64,000 bases of DNA from Desulfatibacillum alkenivorans DSM 16219 (GCF_900142135.1 NZ_FQZU01000008.1:55001-119000), one strand, 5' to 3'. Shown: positions 8,954 through 18,333, counted from the first letter of the stretch. A program made the numbers and translations. Notes: generated from the sequence alone by a model not told the origin.

Positions 8954-10672
8954 ATGTTGATTTCCAGCCAACTTCGAAAATCCGCCCGTGGAGTCTCCCG
9001 TCTGCTTTTCAATGAAATTCCCGGATGGGCCGTCAACACCGGTTACGATTATTACAGCACCTTTTATGAAGGCCAGTTGCGACTGGGCCTGCCGGTCTCA
9101 GAGGAGCTGATCAAAACCCGGGAGGAGTTGAAGGCCATGGCCGTGGGCAAGCTGGCTCTGAGCTTGTATCATCTGTTTTTCCGGGCCACCGGCCAGCGCA
9201 TTCCCCGAGTGGAAATCAAGGCGGTGTTGTATGACGAGTTGGAAAAGGGCAACCTGAAGTTGACGGAAAACGTCATCATGCTGACTCAAAAGCAGCTTAA
9301 GCATCTTTCTCAGATCCGTTTTGCCGTTCCGGCCTATTTTTTTTCCACCATTTTGGAAGAGGCGCGAAGAAGGCGCATTTTACTGGATGCCTTCCTTAAA
9401 GATCGGCTGCCGGCCTATTTTGAAAGCGAAATCGACGAACGGGAGTTCAACGGCCGGGGCGACTATGAGATTGTCTATTACCGGGATTATACGGAAGAGG
9501 GGAAGGAAATCCGGTTTCGCCGGCTGTGCTCCATGGAGGACGTTACGGCCGGGGACAACAGGCCCTCCGTGGTGTTGATTCCCGGGTTTTCCAACAACAG
9601 CAACTGCTTCAACGTCAATAACCGGTACTCATTGGCTAAGGATCTGGCGGATCGCGGGTACTGGACTTATCTTTTCGACCCTAGAGGCATGGGCATCAAC
9701 GAAGGAAAATTCGACCCCTTTTACACCGTGGACACCCTGAGCGATTACGATCTGCCCACGGTCGTCCGCTTTGTGCATTCCCGCAGCAGCGGCAAGCCCA
9801 GCATATTGCTTGGCCACAGCATGGGCGGGATGATAGCCGAACACATGCCCCTGGCCTGGGGGCTGCGTAATAATTTTGACGCCTTGAAGATGCCCTCCGA
9901 GCAGAAAGAGGCGTTGGACCTGGCTTTACCCTCCCAAAAGGAAGTGGATAAGAGCATGTCCTCCGTGCGGGCGACCATTTGTCTGGGCTCCCCCCGTTTT
10001 TTTGAAAAACGCGCTCATTTGCTGTTTCCTATTGCTTTGTGGCTGAACCATCTTGCCAGGATTTTTCATTTCCACCGGGTGCCCATCCGGGAGTTGTTTT
10101 GGATGGTTTCGCAGCCGCCCCTTTTGAAGCACATCAGCACGGCTTTTTTACATAGCGATCTGGGGGGCGTCAATTTTTTGGTGAATCCTGAAAATCATAC
10201 GGATTGCACGAGGTTTTCCACGGACTACGTCCGCAAAGCCATGGAATCCGTGCCTTTGGGGCTGGGCTTCCAGTTTTTAAAGGCCATATACAACGGTGAA
10301 GGCTTCAAGCGCATGGACGCCACCCGTTTGAACTACTCCAAGAGTATGGGGTATTTTCCGCCGGAAATTCCCACCTTCCACTTTTTTGGGACGGCGGACC
10401 CTTTGGCGCCGCCTTCCAACCTTAAATTCAGCAGCCTGTATCCTCACAAGGTCAAGAGGGTCTTCCATCTGAAGACCGCCGACGACCTGAAAAATGTGGA
10501 GATCACGCCAGAGCGCTCCCAACTGGTTGATTTCGTCATCCATGGGGCGAATCACCTGGATTTGCTGTACGGAAAGGCCGCCGAAGTTCTGGTGCGTCCT
10601 CTGCTGCACAGGATCATCAACCAGGTATGGGACTGGGACGGCCAATATTCCCCGTCGGCGAAAGCCGGTTGA
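8954..10672 (+). CDS. Alpha/beta-fold hydrolase, lipase-like
   Basis: A 572-residue protein with an N-terminal helical region of about 190 residues of unknown role and a C-terminal alpha/beta hydrolase fold. The oxyanion region is VLIPGFSNNSNCF, the nucleophile elbow is GHSMGG with Ser289, and the likely catalytic histidine is in HGANHLDLLYG near the C-terminus. PTFHFFGTADPLAPP holds a probable catalytic aspartate. The arrangement resembles lipases of the gastric-lipase type and, more distantly, polyhydroxyalkanoate synthases, but the nucleophile is serine rather than the synthase cysteine. No signal peptide is evident, so it is probably cytoplasmic. A strong promoter precedes it. The substrate is unknown. 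Confidence 0.8.
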   Translation: MLISSQLRKSARGVSRLLFNEIPGWAVNTGYDYYSTFYEGQLRLGLPVSEELIKTREELKAMAVGKLALSLYHLFFRATGQRIPRVEIKAVLYDELEKGNLKLTENVIMLTQKQLKHLSQIRFAVPAYFFSTILEEARRRRILLDAFLKDRLPAYFESEIDEREFNGRGDYEIVYYRDYTEEGKEIRFRRLCSMEDVTAGDNRPSVVLIPGFSNNSNCFNVNNRYSLAKDLADRGYWTYLFDPRGMGINEGKFDPFYTVDTLSDYDLPTVVRFVHSRSSGKPSILLGHSMGGMIAEHMPLAWGLRNNFDALKMPSEQKEALDLALPSQKEVDKSMSSVRATICLGSPRFFEKRAHLLFPIALWLNHLARIFHFHRVPIRELFWMVSQPPLLKHISTAFLHSDLGGVNFLVNPENHTDCTRFSTDYVRKAMESVPLGLGFQFLKAIYNGEGFKRMDATRLNYSKSMGYFPPEIPTFHFFGTADPLAPPSNLKFSSLYPHKVKRVFHLKTADDLKNVEITPERSQLVDFVIHGANHLDLLYGKAAEVLVRPLLHRIINQVWDWDGQYSPSAKAG

Positions 10673-10805
10673 CCCCCCTTAGGGCCTGGGCCGTTTGATC
10701 CCGGCTTGGCATTCATTGGCTTCTGTGTCAATATATCCAGGATGCGGCAATAAGCGCTCCAACAGGGTTGCTGCGGCTTTACTATCGGATTAAGGGCAAT
10801 TTAAG

Positions 10806-11231
10806 ATGACCAATGAACAAATGCTTGCGTTTTCAAATCAAGACCGGTTCGCCGCCCATTGCGGGTGCGAGTTGATAGAGGCTTGCAACGGCAAGGCCAA
10901 AACCAGAATGGTTGTAAAAAAAGAGCACCTGAACGGCGCGGGAGTGGTGCACGGAGGGGCTATCTTCACCTTGGCCGACTTCGCTTTCGCCATGGCTTCC
11001 AACTCTCATGGAAATCTTGCTTTGGCCATCAACGTCACGGTGTCTTTTATGACGGCCGTAAAAACCGGCGTGCTGACTGCGGAGGTCAATGAGATTTCGC
11101 GCAATCATAAACTAGCTGCTTATGTCATGCGCGTGACCGGCGAAAAAGGCGATTTGGTCGCCTCCCTGCAAGGCACGGTGTATAGGAAAAAGGATCAGCT
11201 GCCTTTGAATTCAGCCGTCCCGACTGATTAA
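10806..11231 (+). CDS. PaaI-family hotdog thioesterase
   Basis: A 141-residue single-hotdog protein. The HGGAIFTLADFAFAMASN segment is the PaaI/YdiI-type thioesterase motif in which the aspartate of the central helix and the HGG backbone form the active site. It probably hydrolyses acyl- or aryl-CoA esters in the cytoplasm. About 130 bases separate it from the hydrolase upstream, so co-transcription is possible but unproved. Its TAA stop shares the palindrome TTAA with the stop codon of the convergent pilT gene, so the two coding regions overlap by four bases. Confidence 0.88.
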   Translation: MTNEQMLAFSNQDRFAAHCGCELIEACNGKAKTRMVVKKEHLNGAGVVHGGAIFTLADFAFAMASNSHGNLALAINVTVSFMTAVKTGVLTAEVNEISRNHKLAAYVMRVTGEKGDLVASLQGTVYRKKDQLPLNSAVPTD

Positions 11232-12280
11232 GCTCCGCCTTCAAACAGGGTTTTGTTGAGGGCTTTTTCGTAAGCGGCTTCGTTGGTAATGCGGCCTTCC
11301 GCCACCAGTTGCTTCAGGTGCTGGTCCATGGTCTGCATGCCCTGAGAAGTTCCCGTTTGGATCAAAGACCCGATCTGGGTGATTTTTCCCTCCCGAATCA
11401 TAGAGGCAAGGGCCGAGGAGCCCAAAAGGATCTCATTGGCGGCGCACCGCCCTTTGCCGTCGGCCGTTTTAAGCAATTGCTGGGCTATGACCGCCTGGAG
11501 CGATTCGGACAGCATGGTCCTGGTTTGGGCCTGCTGTTCCGCCGGAAAGGCGTTGATGATGCGGTCGATTGTTTTTGCGGCGCTGTTGGTATGCAAGGTG
11601 CCGAAAACCAGAATCCCCAGTTCCGAGCAGGTCAAAGCCATGGAAATGGTTTCCGGATCGCGCATTTCCCCAACCAGAATGATGTCCGGGTCCTGCCTGG
11701 TGGCCACTCTAAGGGCGTCGGAGAAGCTGTGGGCGTGAGTGCCTATCTCTCTTTGCGTGAAAAGGCATTTTTTATTGGGATGGACGAATTCCAGGGGATC
11801 TTCAATGGTTATGATATGGCCTGAGCGGGTTTCGTTAATATGATTGATGATGGCCGCCAGGGTGGTGGACTTGCCGCTCCCCGTGGGGCCGGTGACCAGA
11901 ACAAGCCCTTTTTTATACTCGGAGATGGTTTTTAACACTTCCGGAAGATTTAGCTGTTCCAGGGTCAGGATTTTTGTGGGGATGATGCGAAAAACCGCCC
12001 CGATCCCGTGCTGTTGGTAAAGCATGTTGCAACGGAACCTGGCCACTCCCGGAATTTCGTAGGCCATATCAAAATCCCGATTTTTTTTAAGATGTTGCTG
12101 CTGCTCTTCGTTCAGCATTTCAAACAGGATTTTTTCGTTGGATTCGGGCGTAAGCACGTCATGATCCGTGGGGACCAGTTCTCCGCGCAAGCGCAAAAGC
12201 GGGGGAAAGCCAATGACCATGTGCAGGTCGCTGGCGCCCTTGTCTTTCATTTCCCGAAAATACGCATCAATTTCAGCCAT
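11228..12280 (-). CDS. pilT: Type IV pilus retraction ATPase PilT
   Basis: Hexameric secretion-type ATPase that depolymerises type IV pili for twitching motility. From the preferred ATG at 12280 it has 350 residues. Seen: N-terminal DLHMVIGFPPLLRLRGEL, Walker A GPTGSGKSTTLAA, Asp-box ITIEDPLEFVH, Walker B IILVGEMRDPETI, His-box GTLHTNSAAKTIDR, and the C-terminal retraction motif variant ASMIREGKITQI. The in-frame start at 12304 is less likely because MAEIDAYF matches the usual PilT N-terminus. It follows a second PilT-like gene by about 40 bases and both are transcribed together. Pilin and assembly genes are not in the window. Confidence 0.93.
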   Translation of the reverse strand: MAEIDAYFREMKDKGASDLHMVIGFPPLLRLRGELVPTDHDVLTPESNEKILFEMLNEEQQQHLKKNRDFDMAYEIPGVARFRCNMLYQQHGIGAVFRIIPTKILTLEQLNLPEVLKTISEYKKGLVLVTGPTGSGKSTTLAAIINHINETRSGHIITIEDPLEFVHPNKKCLFTQREIGTHAHSFSDALRVATRQDPDIILVGEMRDPETISMALTCSELGILVFGTLHTNSAAKTIDRIINAFPAEQQAQTRTMLSESLQAVIAQQLLKTADGKGRCAANEILLGSSALASMIREGKITQIGSLIQTGTSQGMQTMDQHLKQLVAEGRITNEAAYEKALNKTLFEGGA

Positions 12281-12322
12281 TGGGTCCTCTATTATTAAAA
12301 CCAAATACCTGCTTTTAAAATG

Positions 12323-13423
12323 TTAAGCGGCCTGCGACCCCTCCGACCTGCCCGCCCCGACCTTTTCTTTGGTAAGCAACCGGTTGAACAGATGAGCGTT
12401 CTTGGCGTACAACACCGCTTCGCTTGCTGCAACCTTGCCGTCCTCCACCAGTTGAATCAGGGAATCGTCCATGCTGACCATGCCCACGCGTTTGGCGGTC
12501 TGCATGATGGACGGAATCTGAAAAACCTTTCCTTCCCTGATAAGGTTGGAAATGGGCAGGGTGACGATGAGCACTTCCACGGCCAGTTCCATGGTCTTGC
12601 CGTTCATGTTCGGAATCAAGCGCTGCGTGATGACCGCCTTTAGCCCCTCGCTCAGCATGGCGCGAATCTGGTTTTGCTCTCCGGCCGGGTAGGAGTCTAT
12701 AATCCGGTCAATGGTTTTGGGGGCGCTTCCGCATGCCAGGGTGCCTATGACCAAATGGCCGGTTTCCGCAGCGGAAATAGCCAGGGATATGGTTTCCAAA
12801 TCCCTGAGTTCGCCGATCATGATCACGTCCGGATCCTCCCTCAGCGCCGCCCTGAGGGCGTTGGCGTAGGAAAGAGTGCCTTCGCCGAGCTGGCGTTGGT
12901 TGACCACGGCCTTTTTGTATGGATGGACGAATTCAATGGGGTCTTCCACGGTCAGTACATGGTGGGAGCGTTTAGTGTTGATGTAATCCACCATGGCGGC
13001 CATGGTGGTCGATTTCCCCTGGCCTGCGGCGCCGGTTACCAATATCAGCCCCTGGTGGTTGTCCAGAACCTTCTCCACCACCGGCGGCAGCCCCAACTCA
13101 TACAAAGTGGAGATCCAGGGCGGGATGAACCGGAAGGCTGCGCTCATGCCGGCTTGGTGGAACATGGCGTTGCCCCGGAACCTGCCCACATCGCCCAGGT
13201 CGTATACAAAGTCCAGTTGCAGGTCTTGCTCCAGTTGTTTACGTTGGGCCGGAGTCAGGATTTCGAGAATGAGTTTACGGCATTGCTCTTGCGTCAAGGG
13301 GCCGCTTTTGAGCCGCTTCAATTGACCCTGGATGCGAAGGACGACAGGCTCGCCCGGGGCAATATGAATATCGGATGCAAAATGTTCGGCGGCTGCGTTA
13401 AAGACTTTGTCTAAAACCGGCAT
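12323..13423 (-). CDS. PilT/PilU-like ATPase with altered motifs
   Basis: A 366-residue relative of PilT, first of the pair. It keeps the Asp-box (LTVEDPIEFVH), Walker B glutamate (MIGELRDLETI) and NLIREGK near the C-terminus. Its Walker A reads GAAGQGKSTT instead of GPTGSGKSTT, and the His-box reads GTLACGSAPKTIDR instead of GTLHTNSAAKTIDR, so the conserved histidine is lost. The P-loop lysine and threonine remain, so nucleotide binding is likely. It could act as a PilU-type accessory retraction ATPase or as a regulatory partner of PilT. It lies 14 bases after the cyclic-nucleotide-binding gene. Confidence 0.87.
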   Translation of the reverse strand: MPVLDKVFNAAAEHFASDIHIAPGEPVVLRIQGQLKRLKSGPLTQEQCRKLILEILTPAQRKQLEQDLQLDFVYDLGDVGRFRGNAMFHQAGMSAAFRFIPPWISTLYELGLPPVVEKVLDNHQGLILVTGAAGQGKSTTMAAMVDYINTKRSHHVLTVEDPIEFVHPYKKAVVNQRQLGEGTLSYANALRAALREDPDVIMIGELRDLETISLAISAAETGHLVIGTLACGSAPKTIDRIIDSYPAGEQNQIRAMLSEGLKAVITQRLIPNMNGKTMELAVEVLIVTLPISNLIREGKVFQIPSIMQTAKRVGMVSMDDSLIQLVEDGKVAASEAVLYAKNAHLFNRLLTKEKVGAGRSEGSQAA

Positions 13424-13437
13424 TTTTTTTACCCTTA

Positions 13438-14118
13438 TTATTTTTTGTCAGCGTCAAAATAAATGCATGCAATGGCGTGATACGGCGTCATTACCAACCC
13501 CCCCTTGGGCTGCCGCAGGATGATCTGAAAGCCCGCCTCGCTTTTTTCCACGGTGACCACGGTGCCGTATATGGACGCGCCCGAAGTCAGCAATACCTCC
13601 ACGGTCATGCTGCTTGTTATAAGGTGCTGAAAACCAAGCGACTCCGTGCCGCTCACCTGGACGTTGTACTGGATGGCGTCCACATAGGATTCCGTGGTGG
13701 CCCTCAGGCGCAACGTAAGAATGCGCAGCAGGTTGTCTAAAGCCTTGGCGCCTGCGTTGGGGTATTTCTCGCAGAACGAGTTGAACGTGTTGCGCGACAG
13801 GCAGCGAATCAGGCTGTCCACTTCCGCATACGCCGTCGCCGTCCGAAGGCCGTAATCCACAAAGGCCATTTCGCCGAACACGTCGCCTCTTTCCGCCGTG
13901 AGCAGGATTTTATCCACATTGCCTTCCGTGATCCAGCGCTTGACTATCACGCGTCCGGATTCCACAAAAAACAATTCATCTCCCTTGTCATTCTCTCGGA
14001 ACACCTGCTCGCCTGCTTTAAAACTTTTTTTCGTAAAGCAGGAAAGCAGCCAGGATTTTTGATCCTGCCCCAACCCTTCCAAGAGATAGTTGCTTGCCAT
14101 GTCCGCTTTAATTACCAT
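13438..14118 (-). CDS. Cyclic nucleotide-binding domain protein
   Basis: A 226-residue protein with an N-terminal cNMP-binding domain of the Crp/PKA type (FRENDKGDELFFVESGRVIV and the phosphate-binding-cassette-like RGDVFGEMAFVDYGLRTATAYA, about residues 25-120). The C-terminal 90 residues have no helix-turn-helix; they include a strand-rich segment with LLTSGASIYGTVVTVEKS, so this is not a Crp-type repressor as far as can be seen. It sits between the two-component genes and the PilT pair, suggesting a cyclic-nucleotide input to pilus retraction. It could instead respond to another ligand. Confidence 0.75.
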   Translation of the reverse strand: MVIKADMASNYLLEGLGQDQKSWLLSCFTKKSFKAGEQVFRENDKGDELFFVESGRVIVKRWITEGNVDKILLTAERGDVFGEMAFVDYGLRTATAYAEVDSLIRCLSRNTFNSFCEKYPNAGAKALDNLLRILTLRLRATTESYVDAIQYNVQVSGTESLGFQHLITSSMTVEVLLTSGASIYGTVVTVEKSEAGFQIILRQPKGGLVMTPYHAIACIYFDADKK

Positions 14119-14154
14119 GTCGCCCCCTGCATATACACGCGCCGTATTAAGGTT

Positions 14155-14883
14155 TTATTCGAAATCAAAGATATATCCTACAGAGCGCAAGCTCTTAAAA
14201 AATTTCGGCTTCTTGGGGTTGTCCTCAAAGTACTTCCTAAACCGGACAATAAAATTATCCACGGTCCGCGTGCTGGTCGCTCCGGTGTAGCCCCAGCCCA
14301 TTTCCAATAACTCCTTGCGGGATAGCGGCTTGCCCCTGTTTGTAAAAAACAGCTTGAGCAGCTTCGCCTCCAGATCGCTCAATTTGACTTCCCCCTTTTG
14401 GCACACGGCGGAAAAGGTGGTGAAATCGACCGTATTATTTCCGAATCGGTACACCTGGAGCTCTTGAGTTTCGGCGGAGACCGGGGCTGTGCCCTTGGTG
14501 GCCCTGGAAATCAGCCTTTCCACGCGCAAAAGGAACTCCTGCAGGTTGAACGGCTTGGACAGATAATCGTCCGTGCCGTAGGAAAAGCCCGTGATTTTGT
14601 CTTCCGGGGCGCCCTTGGCCGACAAGATAAGGATGGGGATCTGCTGGTCGTTCAAGCGGATGTTCCGTAGAACCGAAAGCCCGTCTATCTGGGGAAGCAT
14701 GATGTCCAACACGATGAGGTCCGGCCCCCAGAATCGGTACTTTTCCAGGGCCTCCACCCCGTCCTCGGCTATCTCCACTTCATAGCCGTTCAATTCCAGG
14801 TTGAGTTTCAGACCGTCTGCAATGTGGGCTTCATCTTCCACAACCAATATGCGGCGTTTGGAGGCTTCGTCCTGCAACACCAT
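14155..14883 (-). CDS. OmpR-type response regulator
   Basis: A 242-residue two-component regulator: receiver domain (ILVVEDEAHIADG at the N-terminus, phosphoacceptor aspartate in LIVLDIMLPQIDG, switch threonine/serine in ILILSAKG, and lysine in YLSKPF) followed by a winged-helix DNA-binding domain (LSDLEAKLLKLFFTNRGKPLS through RTVDNFIVRFRKYFEDN and SVGYIF). The partner kinase gene ends 15 bases upstream, so the two form a pair. It may control the neighbouring pilus-retraction genes; no target site was identified. Confidence 0.92.
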   Translation of the reverse strand: MVLQDEASKRRILVVEDEAHIADGLKLNLELNGYEVEIAEDGVEALEKYRFWGPDLIVLDIMLPQIDGLSVLRNIRLNDQQIPILILSAKGAPEDKITGFSYGTDDYLSKPFNLQEFLLRVERLISRATKGTAPVSAETQELQVYRFGNNTVDFTTFSAVCQKGEVKLSDLEAKLLKLFFTNRGKPLSRKELLEMGWGYTGATSTRTVDNFIVRFRKYFEDNPKKPKFFKSLRSVGYIFDFE

Positions 14884-14898
14884 GATGAATGGTCCTTT

Positions 14899-15852
14899 CT
14901 ACCAGCGAAACGGCATGATCAGGCGGAATTCAGACCCCTGCCCAAGCCCTTTGCTGGAAGCCTTGATTCGCGCATTGTGAATCCGGGCTATTGTGGCCGT
15001 CATGAACAGGCCCAAACCGCTGCCTTTGGCGGACATGTCATCTGATCGGCCGATTTGGTAGAATTTTTTAAATATTCTTTTAAAATGCTGCTTTTCCATG
15101 CCCACGCCGTTGTCCGTAAACACAACGTGCAGCTTTTTTTTGTGGATTTCAAAACGGATTTCGACCTCAGGAACCTTGGACTCATTGTACGTGATCGCGT
15201 TGGTGAGGAGGTTCATCAACAATATTCCAAACAAGGATTGATTGATCCTGCATGGAAGCATGTGCCCCGAAGGGTTGTCCAAGGTGATTTTGCTATCCAG
15301 AAAAACATGGGAATGCGTCTTGAGAAAATTCTCGGTAAACGCGTAGACGTCGCATAGAATCAGCTCGTCCTCGTAGGTTTTGCTTTCGAGTTTCGCCAGG
15401 TTGAGAATCCTGGCGATATTATCCGACAACCTGTCAATGTCGGCGACCATGTATCCCAGATAGCGCTGCTGATCCTCCTTGGGCAGTTCATGCTTTTGAA
15501 AGGTTTCCAGATAAAGTTTCAGCGAGGTGACCGGGGTTTTCAGCTCGTGGGTGAAGTTATTGATGAAATTTCGCTGCACCCGGTAAAGCCTTCTGGCCTG
15601 GATGGTGTACACGAAAATCGTCAGAATGCCTAAAAGGATCACCCCCACCAAGATGGACAACACCGTAATAACCACCCAGGTTCCGGGTTTGGAAAACTGG
15701 GCCGGGTCCGTGTTCAGCATCCGGGCGATTTTGTAAAGGCTGGAACTGGCTTCCACGTACCAATATATGTAGAGAGACAGGGAGCCTGCCAGGGCCAGGA
15801 TGGACAGGACCAGCATTGTAACCGGGTGTGTAAACCATTTGGGGTGATTCAT
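14899..15852 (-). CDS. Membrane sensor histidine kinase
   Basis: A 317-residue inner-membrane kinase. Two membrane segments (about residues 12-32 and 58-84) flank a very short periplasmic loop of about 25 residues, so it may sense within the membrane or through a partner. The phosphoacceptor histidine is in NFTHELKTPVTSLKLY; the ATPase domain shows the N box (LLMNLLTNAITYN), DNGVGM and GSGLGLFM. No PAS or HAMP domain is obvious. It is transcribed ahead of the response regulator. Confidence 0.9.
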   Translation of the reverse strand: MNHPKWFTHPVTMLVLSILALAGSLSLYIYWYVEASSSLYKIARMLNTDPAQFSKPGTWVVITVLSILVGVILLGILTIFVYTIQARRLYRVQRNFINNFTHELKTPVTSLKLYLETFQKHELPKEDQQRYLGYMVADIDRLSDNIARILNLAKLESKTYEDELILCDVYAFTENFLKTHSHVFLDSKITLDNPSGHMLPCRINQSLFGILLMNLLTNAITYNESKVPEVEIRFEIHKKKLHVVFTDNGVGMEKQHFKRIFKKFYQIGRSDDMSAKGSGLGLFMTATIARIHNARIKASSKGLGQGSEFRLIMPFRW

Positions 15853-15912
15853 GCGAAAAAATCCCGCCTGTTAAACGTTCTGGACATGATTGACGGCCAG
15901 GTGAACCGAAGA

Positions 15913-17274
15913 TTAAGTTAACCTTCCAGCATATTGCCGCACGCACTCCCGCCGCGCCTGTTCCAGCTTGGGGCTTATGCGGACTTCATACCCGGGCCTG
16001 GCAGGCTCGTTGCCGAGGATTTGCTCAGGCAGCCTGGACAGCGCATCCGTGCAATGTGCGCGAGACTCCTCCAGATCCCCAGGCGCAAGCCTCCGCCCTT
16101 TTTCCATCACCAAACGCAACAAGGGGCGGCCGGAGATCTCTTCTCCCCATTGACCCAAAATGTCAAAAGCGGCCTTGCCGTTTTCTTCCAGGCGAAAAAC
16201 CTGCTTTTGGCCGGGGTAGGTTTCCTTGCCGGGCGAGGTCTTAATCCGCCCCTTGCCGTCATAGGCCGCCATTTTGTAAACAAAATCCACGGTGGGGCAG
16301 TCCATGGAAACGCCCATGCGGGTGCCTACTCCCAAACCGTCTATAGGCGCATCCGCCCGAGAAATGTCTTCCAACGAGTATTCGTCCAGGTTGCCGCTAA
16401 CGAAAATGCGTAGGCTTTCAAGGCCTGCTTCATCCAGCAGCTTGCGGGACTCCCAGGCCAGTTGCGCCAGGTCTCCGGAATCCAGCCGGATGCCCCGCAC
16501 CTGGAACTCTTTTCCCATTTCCTGTGCCAGGGCTATGACCTTTTTGACGCCTTCCAGGGGATTGTATGTATCCACCAGCAAAATGGTTTGTGGATGCACT
16601 TTGGTGAAATTGCGCAGAGCCTCCATTTCATCGTCATGGGCCTGTACAAAGCTATGGGCCATGGTTCCCGCCACGGGAATTCCGTATTCACACCCGGCCA
16701 GAACGTTGCTGGTGGCGCCCACCCCGGCAATATAAAAGGCTCTGGCCGCTTTCATGCCGGCGTCCGCTCCGTGCATCCGCCGCAAGCCGAAATCCAACAC
16801 GGTTTTTCCATGAGCCGCATATATTACACGAGCCGCCTTGGTCGCCGCCAAAGTCTGGAAATGGATCTGATTCATGATAAAGGTCTCGACCAGCTGGGCC
16901 TGGGGCAAGGGCGCGACAACCTCCAAAATCGGTTCGTTTTGGAAAAAAGGCGTGCCTTCTTTCATGGCGTAGGCGTCTCCGGTAAAACGAAAGGCGCCGA
17001 GCCAGCTGATAAAGTCATCCGAAAACAATTGAAGCGCTCTCAACGACTCGAGAGCCTCCTGGTCAAAACATATGTTCTCCAGAAAGCGCAACACGTCTTC
17101 CAGGCCCGCCGCCACAAGATAATTTCTGTTTTCAGGCAGTCTGCGAACAAACAGGCTGAATACGGACTCCTGCTCCATGCCAAGCTCCCAATAAGCCTGA
17201 AGCATGGTCAGTTGATACAGGTCTGTCAGCAAAGAACTGTTGGCGTCATTCACCCAGGAATTAATCTGTTTCAT
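15913..17274 (-). CDS. pncB: Nicotinate phosphoribosyltransferase
   Basis: Converts nicotinate and PRPP to nicotinate mononucleotide in NAD salvage. The 453-residue length fits the family. Recognisable segments are LTDLYQLTMLQAYWELGM at the N-terminus, FGLRRMHGADAGMKAARAFY with the loop carrying the reactive histidine region, GTMAHSFVQAHDDE, LLVDTYNPLEGVKK and GIRLDSGDLAQLAWESR for phosphoribosyl binding. It stands alone, about 60 bases upstream of the histidine kinase gene on the same strand, so read-through is possible. Confidence 0.93.
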   Translation of the reverse strand: MKQINSWVNDANSSLLTDLYQLTMLQAYWELGMEQESVFSLFVRRLPENRNYLVAAGLEDVLRFLENICFDQEALESLRALQLFSDDFISWLGAFRFTGDAYAMKEGTPFFQNEPILEVVAPLPQAQLVETFIMNQIHFQTLAATKAARVIYAAHGKTVLDFGLRRMHGADAGMKAARAFYIAGVGATSNVLAGCEYGIPVAGTMAHSFVQAHDDEMEALRNFTKVHPQTILLVDTYNPLEGVKKVIALAQEMGKEFQVRGIRLDSGDLAQLAWESRKLLDEAGLESLRIFVSGNLDEYSLEDISRADAPIDGLGVGTRMGVSMDCPTVDFVYKMAAYDGKGRIKTSPGKETYPGQKQVFRLEENGKAAFDILGQWGEEISGRPLLRLVMEKGRRLAPGDLEESRAHCTDALSRLPEQILGNEPARPGYEVRISPKLEQARRECVRQYAGRLT

Positions 17275-17474
17275 TGGGCATCCTTTATCTACGGGCGTTT
17301 CTGTTCAGCAATTTACCTGTTGATTTTTCACGGCCATGAAGCCCTTTGCCTCGCAAACGCCTCTCCGAAAGCAGCCGCGGCGCGGCGTGATAGAAAAAAT
17401 AACCATATGAATAAAAAGGGATATCACGCGCATGCAATTATAAGCAAGACCTTAGTTAAAGCCAAAGTAAAGCT

Positions 17475-17503
17475 TTGACTCAGGAGGCGGGGCAGGCTAT
17501 CCT
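17475..17503 (+). promoter_or_regulatory. Promoter-like site upstream of secreted lipase
   Basis: TTGACT at 17475-17480, a 17-base spacer and TATCCT at 17498-17503, about 50 bases before the ATG at 17556. The rest of the 280-base divergent region between pncB and this gene holds no other clear element. Confidence 0.45.
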
Positions 17504-17555
17504 CTATTTTCAATATCTTGGAGGCATCAATCAATCTTGAATATTTTGGACGGAC

Positions 17556-18311
17556 ATGCTGCGGATGACCAATATTGCAGAAGGAACGCTTCTCGCCCTA
17601 TCCTTTATAAGCCTGCTGCTTTTTTGCGGAGGCCATGAGGCCTGGGCGTCTGAAAAGGATTCCGAGCCCCAAAAAGAGACGGTAGTGCTGCTGCACGGGT
17701 TGGCCAGGACGGAACGATCCATGAGGCCTTTGGAAAAAAGCCTGTCCTGCCAGGGGTTTAGGGTTGTAAATATAGGGTATCCCTCCCGCAAATTCCCCAT
17801 AGAGGAGTTGGCGGGACAGGTGAAGGAAAAGCTCAACTTCCTGGGTGTTTGGGACGCGCCCAAAGTCCACTTTGTGACCCATTCCATGGGAGGAATCATT
17901 GTGCGGGCCATGTTCGCCGAATCCCACCCCAAAAGCCTGGGCAGAGTCGTCATGCTGTGTCCGCCCAACAAGGGCAGCGAGGTCGTGGATCATCTTAAGG
18001 ACAATCCCCTGTTTATCGCCTTGAACGGCCAGGCCGGAAGGCAGTTGGGCACGGACCCCGAGTCCGCGCCGAACCGCCTTGGCCCGGTGGATTACGAAGT
18101 GGGTGTACTGGCCGGCGCCCTGAGCGTAAACCCCTTGTTCTCCATGTGGCTGGAAGGGGAGGACGACGGAAAGGTTTCCGTAGAGCGCGCAAAAGTGGAA
18201 GGCATGTCCGACTTCATGATCCTTCCATACAACCACACTTTTTTTATGAACAAAGCAAAAGTTAAAGCGCGAGTGACCAGCTTTTTGCGGACGGGCCGCT
18301 TTCTTCCTTAA
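17556..18311 (+). CDS. Secreted alpha/beta hydrolase, lipase-like
   Basis: A 251-residue protein with an N-terminal signal sequence (hydrophobic LALSFISLLLFCGG, near residues 11-25) and an alpha/beta hydrolase fold: VVLLHGLARTERSM as the oxyanion strand, the nucleophile elbow THSMGG, and a likely catalytic histidine near the end in PYNHTFFMNK. This compact form resembles periplasmic triacylglycerol lipases/esterases of the LipA/PGAP1-like group. It was started at the first ATG; an internal ATG four codons later is also possible. Convergent with the small riboswitch-linked gene. Confidence 0.82.
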   Translation: MLRMTNIAEGTLLALSFISLLLFCGGHEAWASEKDSEPQKETVVLLHGLARTERSMRPLEKSLSCQGFRVVNIGYPSRKFPIEELAGQVKEKLNFLGVWDAPKVHFVTHSMGGIIVRAMFAESHPKSLGRVVMLCPPNKGSEVVDHLKDNPLFIALNGQAGRQLGTDPESAPNRLGPVDYEVGVLAGALSVNPLFSMWLEGEDDGKVSVERAKVEGMSDFMILPYNHTFFMNKAKVKARVTSFLRTGRFLP

Positions 18312-18333
18312 CCCACGCCTCAAAAGCCCCGAT

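Noticed and set aside
8954-10672. Polyhydroxyalkanoate synthase
   Set aside because: The nucleophile elbow has serine (GHSMGG) rather than the synthase cysteine.
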